NCBI RefSeq assembly: GCF_003931565.1
Contig: NZ_RRYI01000002.1
Location: forward strand, 496,001 to 560,000
DNA from: Caulobacter sp. 602-1
GTDB taxonomy: Bacteria; Pseudomonadota; Alphaproteobacteria; Caulobacterales; Caulobacteraceae
Direction of reading: 5' to 3'
Length of the DNA stretch: 64,000 bases
The notes under the pieces were generated by a model that was not told the origin of the DNA, did not search any database, and was given only the letters and a program-made list of their open reading frames with translations. The stretch's first letter is position 1. Each line of letters opens with the position of its first letter. This document shows positions 53,762-63,894 of the stretch, piece after piece. The position numbers and the translations under genes are program-made.

Positions 53762-56248
53762 TTGAACACGAGTTCCGGAGCGGTCACGAGCGTGACGACG
53801 CCGCTGGCGCGGCGGCTCCTGACCATGGTGGCGATTCTGTCGATCGCGGTGACGGGCGTCGCGACAGCGGCCGCCTTCGTCTTCGTGCGCAAGAGCGCCG
53901 CCGACACCCAGACGCGCCACCTGGCCGAGTATGTCGGCGAGCGGGTCAAGACCGAGGACCGCCTGTTCTCCGACCTGGTCAAGGTCCACGACGCGGCGAG
54001 CGAGGCCCTGACGCGACGCCTGGACGTGGGCGACGCCCCCGAGATCCATGCCCAGTTCGAGCGATTGTTCCCGGAGAAGGGCGACGGCACCCGGCGCTCG
54101 GCCGACGGCCTGTTCAACGGCGCGCGGATCGGCGACCGCTACGTCTATGGCATAGGCGGCTACCTGCCCGACGCCGACGCTATGAGCCTGCCCGAGCAGC
54201 AGCTGTTCGTCGCCGCCACGGACGTGGTGGCCGCGACCGGTGAGGCGGGGATCCGCCACTACGACAACTTCTACTTCTTCACGCCCAGGACGCGGATGGT
54301 GATGTTCGGGCCCCACCGGCCGGACAAGCTGCTCTACTACCGCCGCGACGCCCCGCCGAGCCTCGACATCAGCCAGGAGGAGATGACCCTCCTGACCCTG
54401 CCCGAGAACAATCCGGACCGGGTGATGAAGTGCACCAAGCTGCGGCGCTTGATCTCAGATCCCAGCGGTCGAGGGTTGAACGCGGCCTGCATGACGCCCT
54501 TCTACTACAAGGGCCAGTTCATGGGCGCGTTCGGCACCAGCCTGTCGCTCGACAGCTACCTGTTGCGCGCCGTGGCCGATGCTCTGCCGGGCGGGCGTAA
54601 CCTGATCGTCGCCGACGATGGCGAACTGATCGGCGCCCAGGGATTGGCTCGGGACGGCGTGGTCGACGCGGCTCTGCTGCGCAAGTTCGAGACCGACAAC
54701 GACCTGAAGAACCTGGTGGACACGATCCGCGCGCAGAAGCGCGACGTGGGCGCCGTCCTCACGCCCAGGGGGGATCGACTGGTGGCCTATGGCCGACTCG
54801 TCGAGCCGGGCTGGTGGTTCCTGATGACCTTCCCGCCCGGCGACATCGTCTGGTCGTCGCTGAAGACCGCCTCGTGGGTGCTGCTGTTCGGCTTCTTCGG
54901 CGTAGCCCTGCAGGTGTTGCTGCTCTACCGCCTGACCAACCAGATGGTGGCCGCGCCGCTGGAGGCCCTGGCCGAGGCCCAGCGCCGGGGCGACCCGGCC
55001 GCCGCCCAGCCGATCGAGGCCCGCACCGACGAGATCGGCTCCTTGGCCAGAGCGCTCCGCAGCCAGCGGGAGCGCAATGAGGAACTGCGCCGCTCGCTGG
55101 AGGATCGCGTGGCCGAGCGCACCGCCGAGCTGGAGCGGGCCAACCAGGCCAAATCGGTGTTCTTGGCCAACATGTCCCACGAATTGCGCACGCCGCTGAA
55201 CGGCGTGATCGCCATCGGCGACCGCCTGGGCGACGAGGAAGACCCGATCGCCCGCCGCGAACTGGCGGCTTTGGTCTCCTCGTCGGGGCGCTTGCTGGAG
55301 CAGGTGCTGGGCGACATCCTGGACGTTTCCAAGATCGAGGCCGGCGAGTTCCAGCTGACGACCGGGCCGTTCGACCTGACCCAGCTGGTGCGGGGCATGG
55401 CCGAGCTGCACGCCGCCGCCGCGGAAGCCAAGCAACTGGTCTTCCGCTGGTCGGTCTCGCCCGACACGGAAGGAACCTATGAGGGCGACTCTGGGAGGAT
55501 CAGCCAGATCCTCTCGAACCTCCTGGCCAACGCCGTGAAATTCACCGAGCGGGGCGAGGTGTCGCTTGAGGTCGACCGGGTGGATGACAAGGTCCGCTTC
55601 GTCGTGCGCGACACGGGGGTCGGCTTTGACGAGGGCGTACGCGATCGCCTCTTCAAGCGCTTCGTCCAGGCCGACCAGTCGATCACCCGCCAGTTCGGTG
55701 GCACGGGCCTGGGCCTGTCGATCTGCGCGGCCCTGGCCGAGATGATGGGCGGCGGCATCAGCGCCGACGCTTCGCCGGGGCGCGGCGCGCGCTTCGAGGT
55801 GCTGCTGCCGCTGAAGCGCTGCGCGACCGTAGCCGAGGCCGCCGTCGAGGAGGACCGTGAAATCTCGCTCGAGGGCATGCGGGTGTTGGTCGCCGAGGAC
55901 CATCCCACCAACCGTAAGGTCGTCGAGATCGTGCTGGAGCCGTTCGGTGTCGACCTGACCATGGTCGGGGACGGCGAGGCGGCGCTAAGGGCGCTGGACG
56001 AGGCCAGCTTCGACGCGGTGCTGATGGACATGCAGATGCCGGTCATGGACGGACTGACGGCCACGCGCGCGATCCGGGCTCGCGAGGCCGCCTCGGGCGC
56101 GCCGCCGATCCTGGTGGTCATGCTGACGGCCAACGCCATGGAGGACCATATCGCCGCCGCCGAGGCCGCCGGCGCCGACCTGCACCTGGCCAAGCCGCTG
56201 CATCCTGCGCAGTTGCTGGAAGCCCTGGCGCGGGCCTGGAAGCGTTAG
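53762..56248 (+). CDS. Hybrid sensor histidine kinase with receiver domain
   Basis: 828 residues. Membrane span (LLTMVAILSIAVTGVATAAA), a periplasmic sensor of about 330 residues (dCache-like; FYYKGQFMGAFGTSLSLDSY is a typical late motif), second span (VLLFGFFGVALQVLLLY), HAMP, coiled coil, HisKA (FLANMSHELRTPLNGVIAIG, His473), HATPase (NLLANAVKF, DTGVGFD, GGTGLGLSI), and a C-terminal receiver (VLMDMQMPVMDG, Asp756). Start TTG 53762 because GGGGGAG lies 7 bases before; GTG 53702 is the longest frame. The ligand and the downstream phosphotransfer partner are not in the window. Confidence 0.9.
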   Translation: MNTSSGAVTSVTTPLARRLLTMVAILSIAVTGVATAAAFVFVRKSAADTQTRHLAEYVGERVKTEDRLFSDLVKVHDAASEALTRRLDVGDAPEIHAQFERLFPEKGDGTRRSADGLFNGARIGDRYVYGIGGYLPDADAMSLPEQQLFVAATDVVAATGEAGIRHYDNFYFFTPRTRMVMFGPHRPDKLLYYRRDAPPSLDISQEEMTLLTLPENNPDRVMKCTKLRRLISDPSGRGLNAACMTPFYYKGQFMGAFGTSLSLDSYLLRAVADALPGGRNLIVADDGELIGAQGLARDGVVDAALLRKFETDNDLKNLVDTIRAQKRDVGAVLTPRGDRLVAYGRLVEPGWWFLMTFPPGDIVWSSLKTASWVLLFGFFGVALQVLLLYRLTNQMVAAPLEALAEAQRRGDPAAAQPIEARTDEIGSLARALRSQRERNEELRRSLEDRVAERTAELERANQAKSVFLANMSHELRTPLNGVIAIGDRLGDEEDPIARRELAALVSSSGRLLEQVLGDILDVSKIEAGEFQLTTGPFDLTQLVRGMAELHAAAAEAKQLVFRWSVSPDTEGTYEGDSGRISQILSNLLANAVKFTERGEVSLEVDRVDDKVRFVVRDTGVGFDEGVRDRLFKRFVQADQSITRQFGGTGLGLSICAALAEMMGGGISADASPGRGARFEVLLPLKRCATVAEAAVEEDREISLEGMRVLVAEDHPTNRKVVEIVLEPFGVDLTMVGDGEAALRALDEASFDAVLMDMQMPVMDGLTATRAIRAREAASGAPPILVVMLTANAMEDHIAAAEAAGADLHLAKPLHPAQLLEALARAWKR

Positions 56249-57240
56249 AACTCCTTCAAGACCGCCCGGCCGACGTCGGTGATGATCGCCTCGCGCTGGG
56301 CGGCGTCGGCGGTCGAGGCGGTCAGGAAGACGACGAAGGCGATCCGGCGGCCGTCCTTCAGTTCGACGAAGGCCACGGCGTGGTTGGTGGGCTGCACGCC
56401 GAGGTCCGACCGCGGGGCGCCGGCCGACTGGATGATGCTGGCGCCGTCGGGCAGGGCGTCGGCCAGGTAGCCAGGATCGCGGCCCAGCAGGCGCGCCGGG
56501 TCCGGCTTGAACAACAGCTCGCGATTGATGAAGGCCTCCAGCAGGCGGACCAGCCCGACTGGCGTGGCGGTGTCGCGCGGGTCGGTCGCGCGAGCCTGGG
56601 CCGCGCGAGCGCGCGCGTCGGCCGGCACGGCGTCGACCGCCTTGCGCCAGGCGACGTCGCCCTTCCAGTCGGCGCGGAACGAAGCCAGGCCTCGGGCGTC
56701 GGTGGCGATCTGGCGGCGGTAGCGGTCGACGCTGACGTGCTCGAGCCGCTTGACGTCCAGCCATCCGTTGACGCCGCCCGGCCCGCCGACCCGCCTGGTC
56801 AGCAGGTCGAGCGCGGTGTTGTCGCCTTCCCGGGCCAGGGTCTCCAGCTCCGCGACGCTCCAGGTTTGGCGTCCCGGCCAGGCGTCGGCCACGGCGCTGG
56901 GCGGCGGCGAAAGGTCGACATCGCGGACGGACAGGATCTCGCCGGGCGGCAGGCGCCCGGACTCGGTCTCGGCCATCACCGACGCTAGGATCGGGATGCG
57001 CGCGGCGCTGCCCAGCGGGAACGGCCGGTCGCCGTTGAACGCCCAGAGTTGACGCGTGCCGAGATCCTCGACCGCCACGCCCAGCACGGCAGGCGCCGCG
57101 CGGGCGGCGATGGCCTCGATGCGCTTCTGGAGGTTCTTTGGCTTCATGGCCGGCTCTTCCTGCCCCAGCATCGGCTTCTCGCCGCAAGAGGCCAGCACGG
57201 GCAGGGCGAGGAGGGCGGTCAGAAAGGCGCGGCGTGACAT
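56245..57240 (-). CDS. Class A beta-lactamase-fold lipoprotein, catalytic motifs degenerate
   Basis: 331 residues. MSRRAFLTALLALPVLASCG combines a twin-arginine leader with a lipobox (Cys19). The domain follows class A serine beta-lactamases, but Ser-x-x-Lys reads SAAR (Ser78, Arg81), SDN reads GDN (139-141), and KTG reads QSAG. The general-base Glu of the omega loop is not apparent. So the fold is kept while drug hydrolysis looks lost, although the Ser is present. It could bind peptidoglycan fragments or beta-lactams. Its stop overlaps the hybrid kinase stop. Confidence 0.8.
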   Translation of the reverse strand: MSRRAFLTALLALPVLASCGEKPMLGQEEPAMKPKNLQKRIEAIAARAAPAVLGVAVEDLGTRQLWAFNGDRPFPLGSAARIPILASVMAETESGRLPPGEILSVRDVDLSPPPSAVADAWPGRQTWSVAELETLAREGDNTALDLLTRRVGGPGGVNGWLDVKRLEHVSVDRYRRQIATDARGLASFRADWKGDVAWRKAVDAVPADARARAAQARATDPRDTATPVGLVRLLEAFINRELLFKPDPARLLGRDPGYLADALPDGASIIQSAGAPRSDLGVQPTNHAVAFVELKDGRRIAFVVFLTASTADAAQREAIITDVGRAVLKEF

Positions 57241-57317
57241 CCCCGCTAAACGCGGCCGTGGCGGTTCGGCTGCGCTGCCTCTTGCATACGGTGCGCGGTC
57301 GGCGGCAAAGGGTGCGG

Positions 57318-58124
57318 ATGACCGAAGACTTCAAGCCCGTCCCGCCCAAAGTCACGCCGCCGTGCGTGATCCTCAACGAGCCCCAGCTGGCCGAGAACAT
57401 CGGCGCGGTAGCTCGGGTCATGGCCAATTTCGGGCTCTACGACCTGCGCCTGGTGCGACCACGCGACGGCTGGCCGCAGGAGCGGGCCTGGGCAAGCGCC
57501 TCGGGCGCCAGCTGGCCGCTGGACGACGCCAAGGTGTTCGACACGTTGGAAGCGGCGATCGCCGACCTGAAGCTGGTCTACGCCACCACGGCCCGCCCGC
57601 GCGAGACGCGGCTGCCGGTCTACACGCCACGTGAAAGCGCCGGCCACCTGGCCGAGGAGGTCGACCTGGGGCGCGGCGTCGGCCTGCTGTTCGGCGGCGA
57701 GCGCGCGGGTCTGGAAACCCACGACATCGCCCTTTGCCAGGCCATCGTCTCGATCCCGATCGACGAGCGCTTCCGCTCCCTGAACCTGGCCCAGGCGGTG
57801 TCGATCAACGCCTACGAATGGAAGATGACCCAGGACGACCGGCCCTGGAAGAAGTTCGAGCAGAACGTCGAGGAACCCGCCGATCAGGCGACCCTGATGG
57901 GCCTCTACGAACATCTCGAGGGCGAACTGGACAAGGCCGGCTTCTACCATCCGCCCGAGAAGCGGCCCTCGATGGTCCGCAACCTGCGCGTCCCCTTGGC
58001 CCGCGCCCGCCTGACCGACCAGGAGGTGCGCACCTTCCGCGGCGTGATCACCGCGCTCAGCAAGGGGCGCGGCCGCGTTCTGGCCAAGCTGGCCGCCAAG
58101 GCCGCCAAGAGCGAGGCTCCTTAA
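57318..58124 (+). CDS. trmJ: tRNA 2'-O-methyltransferase TrmJ (SpoU/TrmH family)
   Basis: 268 residues. The SPOUT knot motifs are all there: VILNEPQLAENIGAVARVMA, LLFGGERAGLETHDI and SIPIDERFRSLNLAQAVSIN. The C-terminal helical extension (MGLYEHLEGELDKAGFYHP) is that of TrmJ, which methylates position 32 of several tRNAs. ATG 57318 with AAAGGG upstream; the longer frame to 57138 has no support. It is divergent from the beta-lactamase-fold gene. Confidence 0.9.
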   Translation: MTEDFKPVPPKVTPPCVILNEPQLAENIGAVARVMANFGLYDLRLVRPRDGWPQERAWASASGASWPLDDAKVFDTLEAAIADLKLVYATTARPRETRLPVYTPRESAGHLAEEVDLGRGVGLLFGGERAGLETHDIALCQAIVSIPIDERFRSLNLAQAVSINAYEWKMTQDDRPWKKFEQNVEEPADQATLMGLYEHLEGELDKAGFYHPPEKRPSMVRNLRVPLARARLTDQEVRTFRGVITALSKGRGRVLAKLAAKAAKSEAP

Positions 58125-58214
58125 GGATCGGGCCGCGGCGCGAATTTGACTTTAATCATCCTTGCGGCGCTCCGGCGGGCGCACGCTGTGGTCATGGCCA
58201 AGCAAGGAGCTTCC

Positions 58215-58631
58215 ATGACCCCCGATGCAACAACCCTCATCGTCGTCGCCGACGGACGTCGCGCCCGGCTGCTGGAGCAGACGCGGATCGATGGACCGCT
58301 GCACGATCGGCCCGAATGGCTGGCCGATGTTAAGGAACATCACGATCACGCCGCGCCCAGCCATATCACCCATTCGGGCGACGCGCGCGATCGGGCCGAG
58401 AAGGCGTTCCTCGCCGATCTGGCCAGGCGCGTGGAGGCCCTGATGGCCAAGCATGGCCTGGATCAGGTGATCCTCGTGGCGCCGCCCCGAGCTCTGGGGC
58501 ACCTGCGCGAGGCCCTGTCGGCGGCCGTCGCCAAGAAGGTCGTCGGCTCGGATGCGCACGACCGCGTCGACGCCACGCTGATCACCCTGGAAAGTGTCGT
58601 TCACGCCGCGCGTTTCGCCAGCGCGGCCTGA
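58215..58631 (+). CDS. Host attachment protein family (PF10116-like)
   Basis: 138 residues. TTLIVVADGRRARLLEQTR, ARDRAEKAFLADLARRVEAL and LDQVILVAPPRALGHLREAL match the family named for a protein needed for attachment to plant hosts; it is broad in free-living Alphaproteobacteria too, and resembles the eRF1-domain-like peptide hydrolase fold. ATG 58215 has AAGGAG 5 bases upstream and is preferred over ATG 58194. Biochemical role unknown. Confidence 0.85.
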   Translation: MTPDATTLIVVADGRRARLLEQTRIDGPLHDRPEWLADVKEHHDHAAPSHITHSGDARDRAEKAFLADLARRVEALMAKHGLDQVILVAPPRALGHLREALSAAVAKKVVGSDAHDRVDATLITLESVVHAARFASAA

Positions 58632-58710
58632 GCATTTGACGGCGCGCGACGCTTGCATCCCGCGCCGTTCCCGCGTTCACTCCCTTCAAACAAATGTTGG
58701 GGAGGGCGGC

Positions 58711-60003
58711 ATGAACCGTCGTGAACTGCTGGCCTTGGCCGGGGCCTTGGGGCTTGCCCCAAGCTTGGCGCGCGCCGCTGTCCAGGAAAAGATGGACGGC
58801 GACGCCACCGCCGCGCGCGACGCCTATCTCTACGCCCTGCCCCTGATCGAGATGGCCACGACCCGGGCGCGCCTCCTCAAGACCCCCGGCGCGGCTATCA
58901 ACAGGCTGAGCCACACCCGCGCCCTGTCGGATCATACGGCCCGCTGGGTCACGACGCCCAACAACGACACCCTCTATTCATCCGCCTTCCTGGATCTTTC
59001 CAAGGGGGCCGCGACCCTGACCATCCCGCCGATGGGCAAGCGCTACTACTCGGTGGCGGTGATGGACATGTTCACCAACAACAACGTGGTGCTGGGGACG
59101 CGTACGATCGGCGGCGAGGGCGGGACCTTCACCCTGGTCGGGCCGGGCCAGGCCTCGACGGGGCCGAACCCCGTCCGCATCGCCACGCCGCACGCCTGGA
59201 TGCTGATCCGCATCCTGACCGACGGCGGCGAGGATCTGGCCGCCACCCACAACGCCCAGGACGGCTTCGTGCTGAAGGGGGCCGCTGGCGGTCCGATCGC
59301 CGCCTACGCGGCCCGCGACGCCAAACCGGCCGACTACTTCGCGACCGCGCGGGCCCTGCTGGCCAGCGATCCGGGCCCGCCGACCGACCTGAAGATCCTG
59401 CGCCGCACGAGCGCGTTCCTGGGCGGGGGTCCGTTCAGAGAAACCGCGGCCGTCGACGGCGTCGACGAGGCCAAGATGATCACCGTCTTCGCCAAGGGGC
59501 GGCAGGTGTTCACCGGCGGCTGGTCGTATCCGAGGCCCAACCTCGGCGACTACGGCCAGGACTATCTCTATCGCGCCATCGTCGCCCTGCAGGGCCTGGG
59601 CGCTCTGCCGGTGGCCGAGGCCGTGTACTTGAAGGCGGCCGGCGACGACGGGGCGGGGAGCTTCACGGGCGACGGCCCCTATCGCCTGAGCCTGCCGGCC
59701 CAGCTGCCGCTGGACGGCTTCTGGTCGCTGTCGATGTACGAGGCCACGGCCGACGGCCAGTACTTCTTCACCGACAACCCGCTCAAGCGCTATGCGATCG
59801 GCGATCGCACGCCAGGGCTGAAGCGCAACGCCGACGGAACGCTCGACCTCTGGATCGGCCGCGTCGACCCGGGCGGCGACAAGACCGCCAACTGGCTGCC
59901 CGCGCCCAAGTCCGGCCCGTTCGCCATGTATCTGCGGGCCTACCTGCCCAAGGCGGAACTTCTGGACGGCCGCTTCCGGTTGCCGGCGGTGGTCAAGGTC
60001 TAG
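58711..60003 (+). CDS. Exported DUF1254/DUF1214 protein
   Basis: 430 residues. Tat-like leader MNRRELLALAGALGLAPSLA, then DUF1254 (AYLYALPLIEMATTRARLLK, WVTTPNNDTLYSSAFLDLSK, PPMGKRYYSVAVMDMFTNN) and C-terminal DUF1214 (PLDGFWSLSMYEATADGQYF, LWIGRVDPGGDKTANWLPAP). These pairs are common in envelope proteins of unknown activity. ATG 58711 with GGGGAGGG upstream. It converges on the LysR gene with the stop codons overlapping. Confidence 0.88.
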   Translation: MNRRELLALAGALGLAPSLARAAVQEKMDGDATAARDAYLYALPLIEMATTRARLLKTPGAAINRLSHTRALSDHTARWVTTPNNDTLYSSAFLDLSKGAATLTIPPMGKRYYSVAVMDMFTNNNVVLGTRTIGGEGGTFTLVGPGQASTGPNPVRIATPHAWMLIRILTDGGEDLAATHNAQDGFVLKGAAGGPIAAYAARDAKPADYFATARALLASDPGPPTDLKILRRTSAFLGGGPFRETAAVDGVDEAKMITVFAKGRQVFTGGWSYPRPNLGDYGQDYLYRAIVALQGLGALPVAEAVYLKAAGDDGAGSFTGDGPYRLSLPAQLPLDGFWSLSMYEATADGQYFFTDNPLKRYAIGDRTPGLKRNADGTLDLWIGRVDPGGDKTANWLPAPKSGPFAMYLRAYLPKAELLDGRFRLPAVVKV

Positions 60004-60890
60004 CCGGCCTCGGCCAGGCTGCGTTCAAGGTGCTCGACCAGCAGGCGGGCCTTGGCGGGCAGCAGGCGCAGGTGCGGATAGACGGCCCAGACGCCCTCGT
60101 CGGCCGGGCGGTTGGCCTCCAGCAGAGGGACCAGCCGGCCGTCGGCGATGGGGGCGTCGACATAGAAGTTCGGCAACTGGCAGATCCCCAGGCCTTGCAG
60201 CGTCGCGTCCAGCACCGACTGACCGCTGTTGCAGCGCCAGCGCCCTTGCGGCTTGAAGGCGATCTCGCGCTCGCCGTCCGGGCCATGCTCGCGCAACGGC
60301 CAGGTGTCGACCGCGCCCAGAACGCAGGCGTGGCGCGAGAGGTCGGCGATGGCTTGCGGGGCGCCGGCGCGGGCCAGGTAGCTGGGCGCGGCGCAGAGTC
60401 GCCGGGTGCGCGAGGCAAGGCGCTTGGCGATCAGCCGGCTGTCGGTCAGGCGGCCAAAGCGTATGGCCAGGTCGAAGCCCTCGCTGACGATGTCGCGCAC
60501 CGCGTCGTCCAACTCGATCAGGATCGACAGTTTGGGGTGGGCCAGCATGAAGGTGTTCACCGCCGGGGTCACGAACCTCTCGCCATAGGCCGTCGAGCAG
60601 GTCATGCGCAGCAGGCCCTTCAGCTCGCCGTCTTCCTCGCCGACGGCGGCCAGGGCCTCGTCGCGGTCGAGGATCAGTTGCCGGCAGCGGGCGAGGAAGG
60701 CGCGGCCGGGGTCGGTCAGGCTGACGCGGCGCGTGGTGCGATAGAGCAGGCGCGTCTGCAGCCGCTCTTCCAGTCCCGCCACCGCGCGGCTGACGCCGGA
60801 GGTCGACAGGCCCAGGCGAAGAGCGGCCTTGGAGAAGCTTTCGGCCTCGGCCGTGGCCACGAATTCGTCGATCCCGTCCCAGCGGCTCAT
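60000..60890 (-). CDS. LysR family transcriptional regulator
   Basis: 296 residues. N-terminal winged HTH FVATAEAESFSKAALRLGLS then TSGVSRAVAGLEERLQTRLL, followed by the effector domain (LAIRFGRLTDSRLIAKRLAS). It is divergent from frmA with a 115-base intergenic region that has a LysR-type dyad (60916-60928), so it may regulate formaldehyde detoxification or its own gene. ATG 60890. Inducer unknown. Confidence 0.92.
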   Translation of the reverse strand: MSRWDGIDEFVATAEAESFSKAALRLGLSTSGVSRAVAGLEERLQTRLLYRTTRRVSLTDPGRAFLARCRQLILDRDEALAAVGEEDGELKGLLRMTCSTAYGERFVTPAVNTFMLAHPKLSILIELDDAVRDIVSEGFDLAIRFGRLTDSRLIAKRLASRTRRLCAAPSYLARAGAPQAIADLSRHACVLGAVDTWPLREHGPDGEREIAFKPQGRWRCNSGQSVLDATLQGLGICQLPNFYVDAPIADGRLVPLLEANRPADEGVWAVYPHLRLLPAKARLLVEHLERSLAEAG

Positions 60891-60915
60891 GCGGCAGGGA
60901 TGCGCCGATTATTCT

Positions 60916-60928
60916 TTGTGAGCAACAA
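60916..60928. promoter_or_regulatory. Candidate LysR operator between lysR-type gene and frmA
   Basis: TTGT-GAGCA-ACAA is an imperfect-centre dyad of the LysR T-N11-A form, located 26-38 bases upstream of the LysR start and about 80 before frmA. Confidence 0.45.
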
Positions 60929-61005
60929 TGTTTTGCGCGGATCGGGATTATCGACGCGGGCCGCGCGGCGTACCAAGATCACGCAAATCTCGAGGGAGCC
61001 TGTCC

Positions 61006-62115
<1,110 letters not shown>

Positions 62116-62128
62116 TTAGAGGCGATAC

Positions 62129-62231
62129 TCCCCCCACCTGACCGCTTCGCGGTCGTCCGCCCCCAAAGGCGGGCGGAAGGTGAACCTTCTTCCCCCTCCG
62201 GGGGGAGGAGCGCGAAGCGCGGAGGGGGCGA
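62129..62231. repeat. Palindromic intergenic repeat (nested hairpins)
   Basis: Four inverted repeats follow each other: GACCGC-TTC-GCGGTC, CCGCC/GGCGG around CCCAAA, the arm pair CCCCCTCCG (62192-62200) and CGGAGGGGG (62220-62228), and TCCCCC/GGGGGA inside it. This has the look of the REP-like elements found between genes in Caulobacter. It fills most of the gap between frmA and the hydrolase gene. Confidence 0.6.
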
Positions 62232-62246
62232 GTGGCAGGAGTGATC

Positions 62247-63080
62247 ATGACCGTCGAAACCCTCTCCACCCACCGCGTCCACGGCGGAACGCTACGCTAC
62301 TGCAAGCACGCCTCCACCAGCACCGGCACGCCGATGAAGTTCACGGTGTGGGTTCCTGACGGCGAGGGGCCGTTTCCCTATCTCGTCTGGCTGTCGGGTC
62401 TGACCTGCACCGAGGACAATTTCACGGTGAAGTCCGGCGTCTACGAACACGCCGCCAGGCACGGCGTGGCGATCGTCGCGCCCGATACCTCGCCGCGTGG
62501 CGACGGCGTGGCCGACGACCCGGCCTATGACCTTGGACAGGGGGCGGGCTTCTATGTCGACGCCACCCAGGCGCCGTGGGCGCCGCACTTCATGATGCAC
62601 TCGTACATCACCGGCGACCTGCTGGCGGCCGTCGACGGCGCCTTCCCGCTGGACACGGCCCGCCGGGGGATCTTCGGTCATTCGATGGGCGGCCACGGCG
62701 CCCTGACCATCGCCTTGAAGCATTCCGAGCTCTTCAAGTCGGTCAGCGCCTTCTCGCCGATCGTCTCGCCGTTGAACTGCCCGTGGGGCGACAAGGCCCT
62801 GACTGCCTATCTCGGCCCCGACCGCGCCCTGTGGCGGGGGCACGACGCCTGCGCCCTGATCGAGGACGGGGCGGGGAGCGCGTTCGACGAGATCCTGATC
62901 GACCAGGGCCTGGCCGATAGCTTCCTGGAAAGCCAGTTGAAGCCGGAGCTGATCGAAGCCGCCGCCGCCAAGGCCGGTCGCAAGGTCACGGTGCGCCGGC
63001 AAGAGGGCTACGACCACAGCTACTTCTTTATTACCACCTTCATTGGCGATCACGTGGCGTTTCACGCGGAAAGATTGTGA
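62247..63080 (+). CDS. fghA: S-formylglutathione hydrolase
   Basis: 277 residues. Esterase-D family: YLVWLSGLTCTEDNFTVKSG, FGHSMGGHGALTIALKHSEL with Ser146, SPIVSPLNCPWGDKALTAYL and the His in EGYDHSYFFITTF. It hydrolyses S-formylglutathione to formate and glutathione, after FrmA. ATG 62247 has AGGAG 6 bases upstream; GTG 62232 is less likely. Confidence 0.95.
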   Translation: MTVETLSTHRVHGGTLRYCKHASTSTGTPMKFTVWVPDGEGPFPYLVWLSGLTCTEDNFTVKSGVYEHAARHGVAIVAPDTSPRGDGVADDPAYDLGQGAGFYVDATQAPWAPHFMMHSYITGDLLAAVDGAFPLDTARRGIFGHSMGGHGALTIALKHSELFKSVSAFSPIVSPLNCPWGDKALTAYLGPDRALWRGHDACALIEDGAGSAFDEILIDQGLADSFLESQLKPELIEAAAAKAGRKVTVRRQEGYDHSYFFITTFIGDHVAFHAERL

Positions 63081-63090
63081 ATATCTTGCC

Positions 63091-63180
63091 GTGACCGTTG
63101 AGCGGGCAGAGGTGTCGGCTTGGCTGGACACCTGGGAGACACCCGAAGAGAAGCCCGTTCCGGCCAAGTCGCGCAAGTAA
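63091..63180 (+). pseudogene. Remnant of a toxin-antitoxin antitoxin
   Basis: A 29-residue frame (VTVERAEVSAWLDTWETPEE, then KPVPAKSRK) ends at TAA 63180. The AWLDTWETPEEKP tail resembles C-terminal ends of small antitoxins paired with ParE-type toxins; no DNA-binding N-terminal domain is visible. The GTG at 63091 has no clear ribosome site. Whether this is a short functional peptide or a truncated antitoxin is unsettled. Confidence 0.45.
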
Positions 63181-63469
63181 GCCTGGACGTGGCGGGCGCT
63201 GGCCGATCTGGCGGCCATTCGCGAATATATCGGACAGCTCAGTCCGCTGGCGACTCAGCGGACGGCAGGCGCGCCTGCGAGCGGCGGCGGAGAGCCTGGC
63301 GGAGCGCCCTGAACGAGGCCGTCTGGCGACGGCGACCTTGCGGGAACTGGTTGCTATCCCTCCTTATGTCATTCGCTATCACGCCGGGGACGATGTCGTG
63401 ACATCGTTCGTATTCGGCATGCCGCGCGACTTTGACCCTGATCGGAGCTCGATCCGTGAGCCAGGATGA
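63181..63469 (+). pseudogene. Frameshifted ParE/RelE-family toxin
   Basis: The first part, in the frame of 63181, reads WTWRALADLAAIREYIGQLS (then PLATQR); the second, one base over, reads RLRAAAESLAERPERGRLAT and then ATLRELVAIPPYVIRYHAGD. Together they span a ParE toxin. The frame changes near 63268, consistent with one inserted G in GGCAGGCGCG. No start codon precedes the first part. The toxin is therefore broken. Confidence 0.75.
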
Positions 63470-63746
63470 CTCCCAGGACGACGACCTCATCAATCCACTG
63501 ACCCCTTGGCGGTCCATGGCGTTCATCTTCGTCTGCGGATGGGGCGCGGTTCTGCTGGACCTGTTGGGCGCGCGGGACGTGCTGGGGCGCTACGGCCGCG
63601 GCTTCAATCCATTGTTCCTTACGCTACCTTTCGCGGCGGTCGCCGGCTATTGGGTCTTCTGGACGGCCTGGAAAGCGGCCCAGCGGCGGCATCGGCGGCA
63701 GGCGCGCGAGCGGCGGGCCATGCTGGGGCTGGACCGCCAACATTGA
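63456..63746 (+). CDS. Small membrane protein
   Basis: 96 residues from GTG 63456 with GGAG 9 bases upstream. Acidic N-terminus (SQDDSQDDDLINPLTP), two membrane spans (AFIFVCGWGAVLLDLLGA and FLTLPFAAVAGYWVFWTAW) and a very basic tail (QRRHRRQARERRAM). It overlaps the decayed toxin by 14 bases. Family not recognised. Confidence 0.6.
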   Translation: MSQDDSQDDDLINPLTPWRSMAFIFVCGWGAVLLDLLGARDVLGRYGRGFNPLFLTLPFAAVAGYWVFWTAWKAAQRRHRRQARERRAMLGLDRQH

Positions 63747-63894
63747 CTCCCCGGCCTCTCTCCCTCATAAGCCACCCCTTCACGCTGCCGGCTCGCCGGA
63801 CGGCGCGATGACCTTATGACGGATTGACCCGAAGCCGCCGTTGCAATCGCACCTCCTCAGGGGGAGCCGGCCCGGATCGTTAGAAAGAACGACT

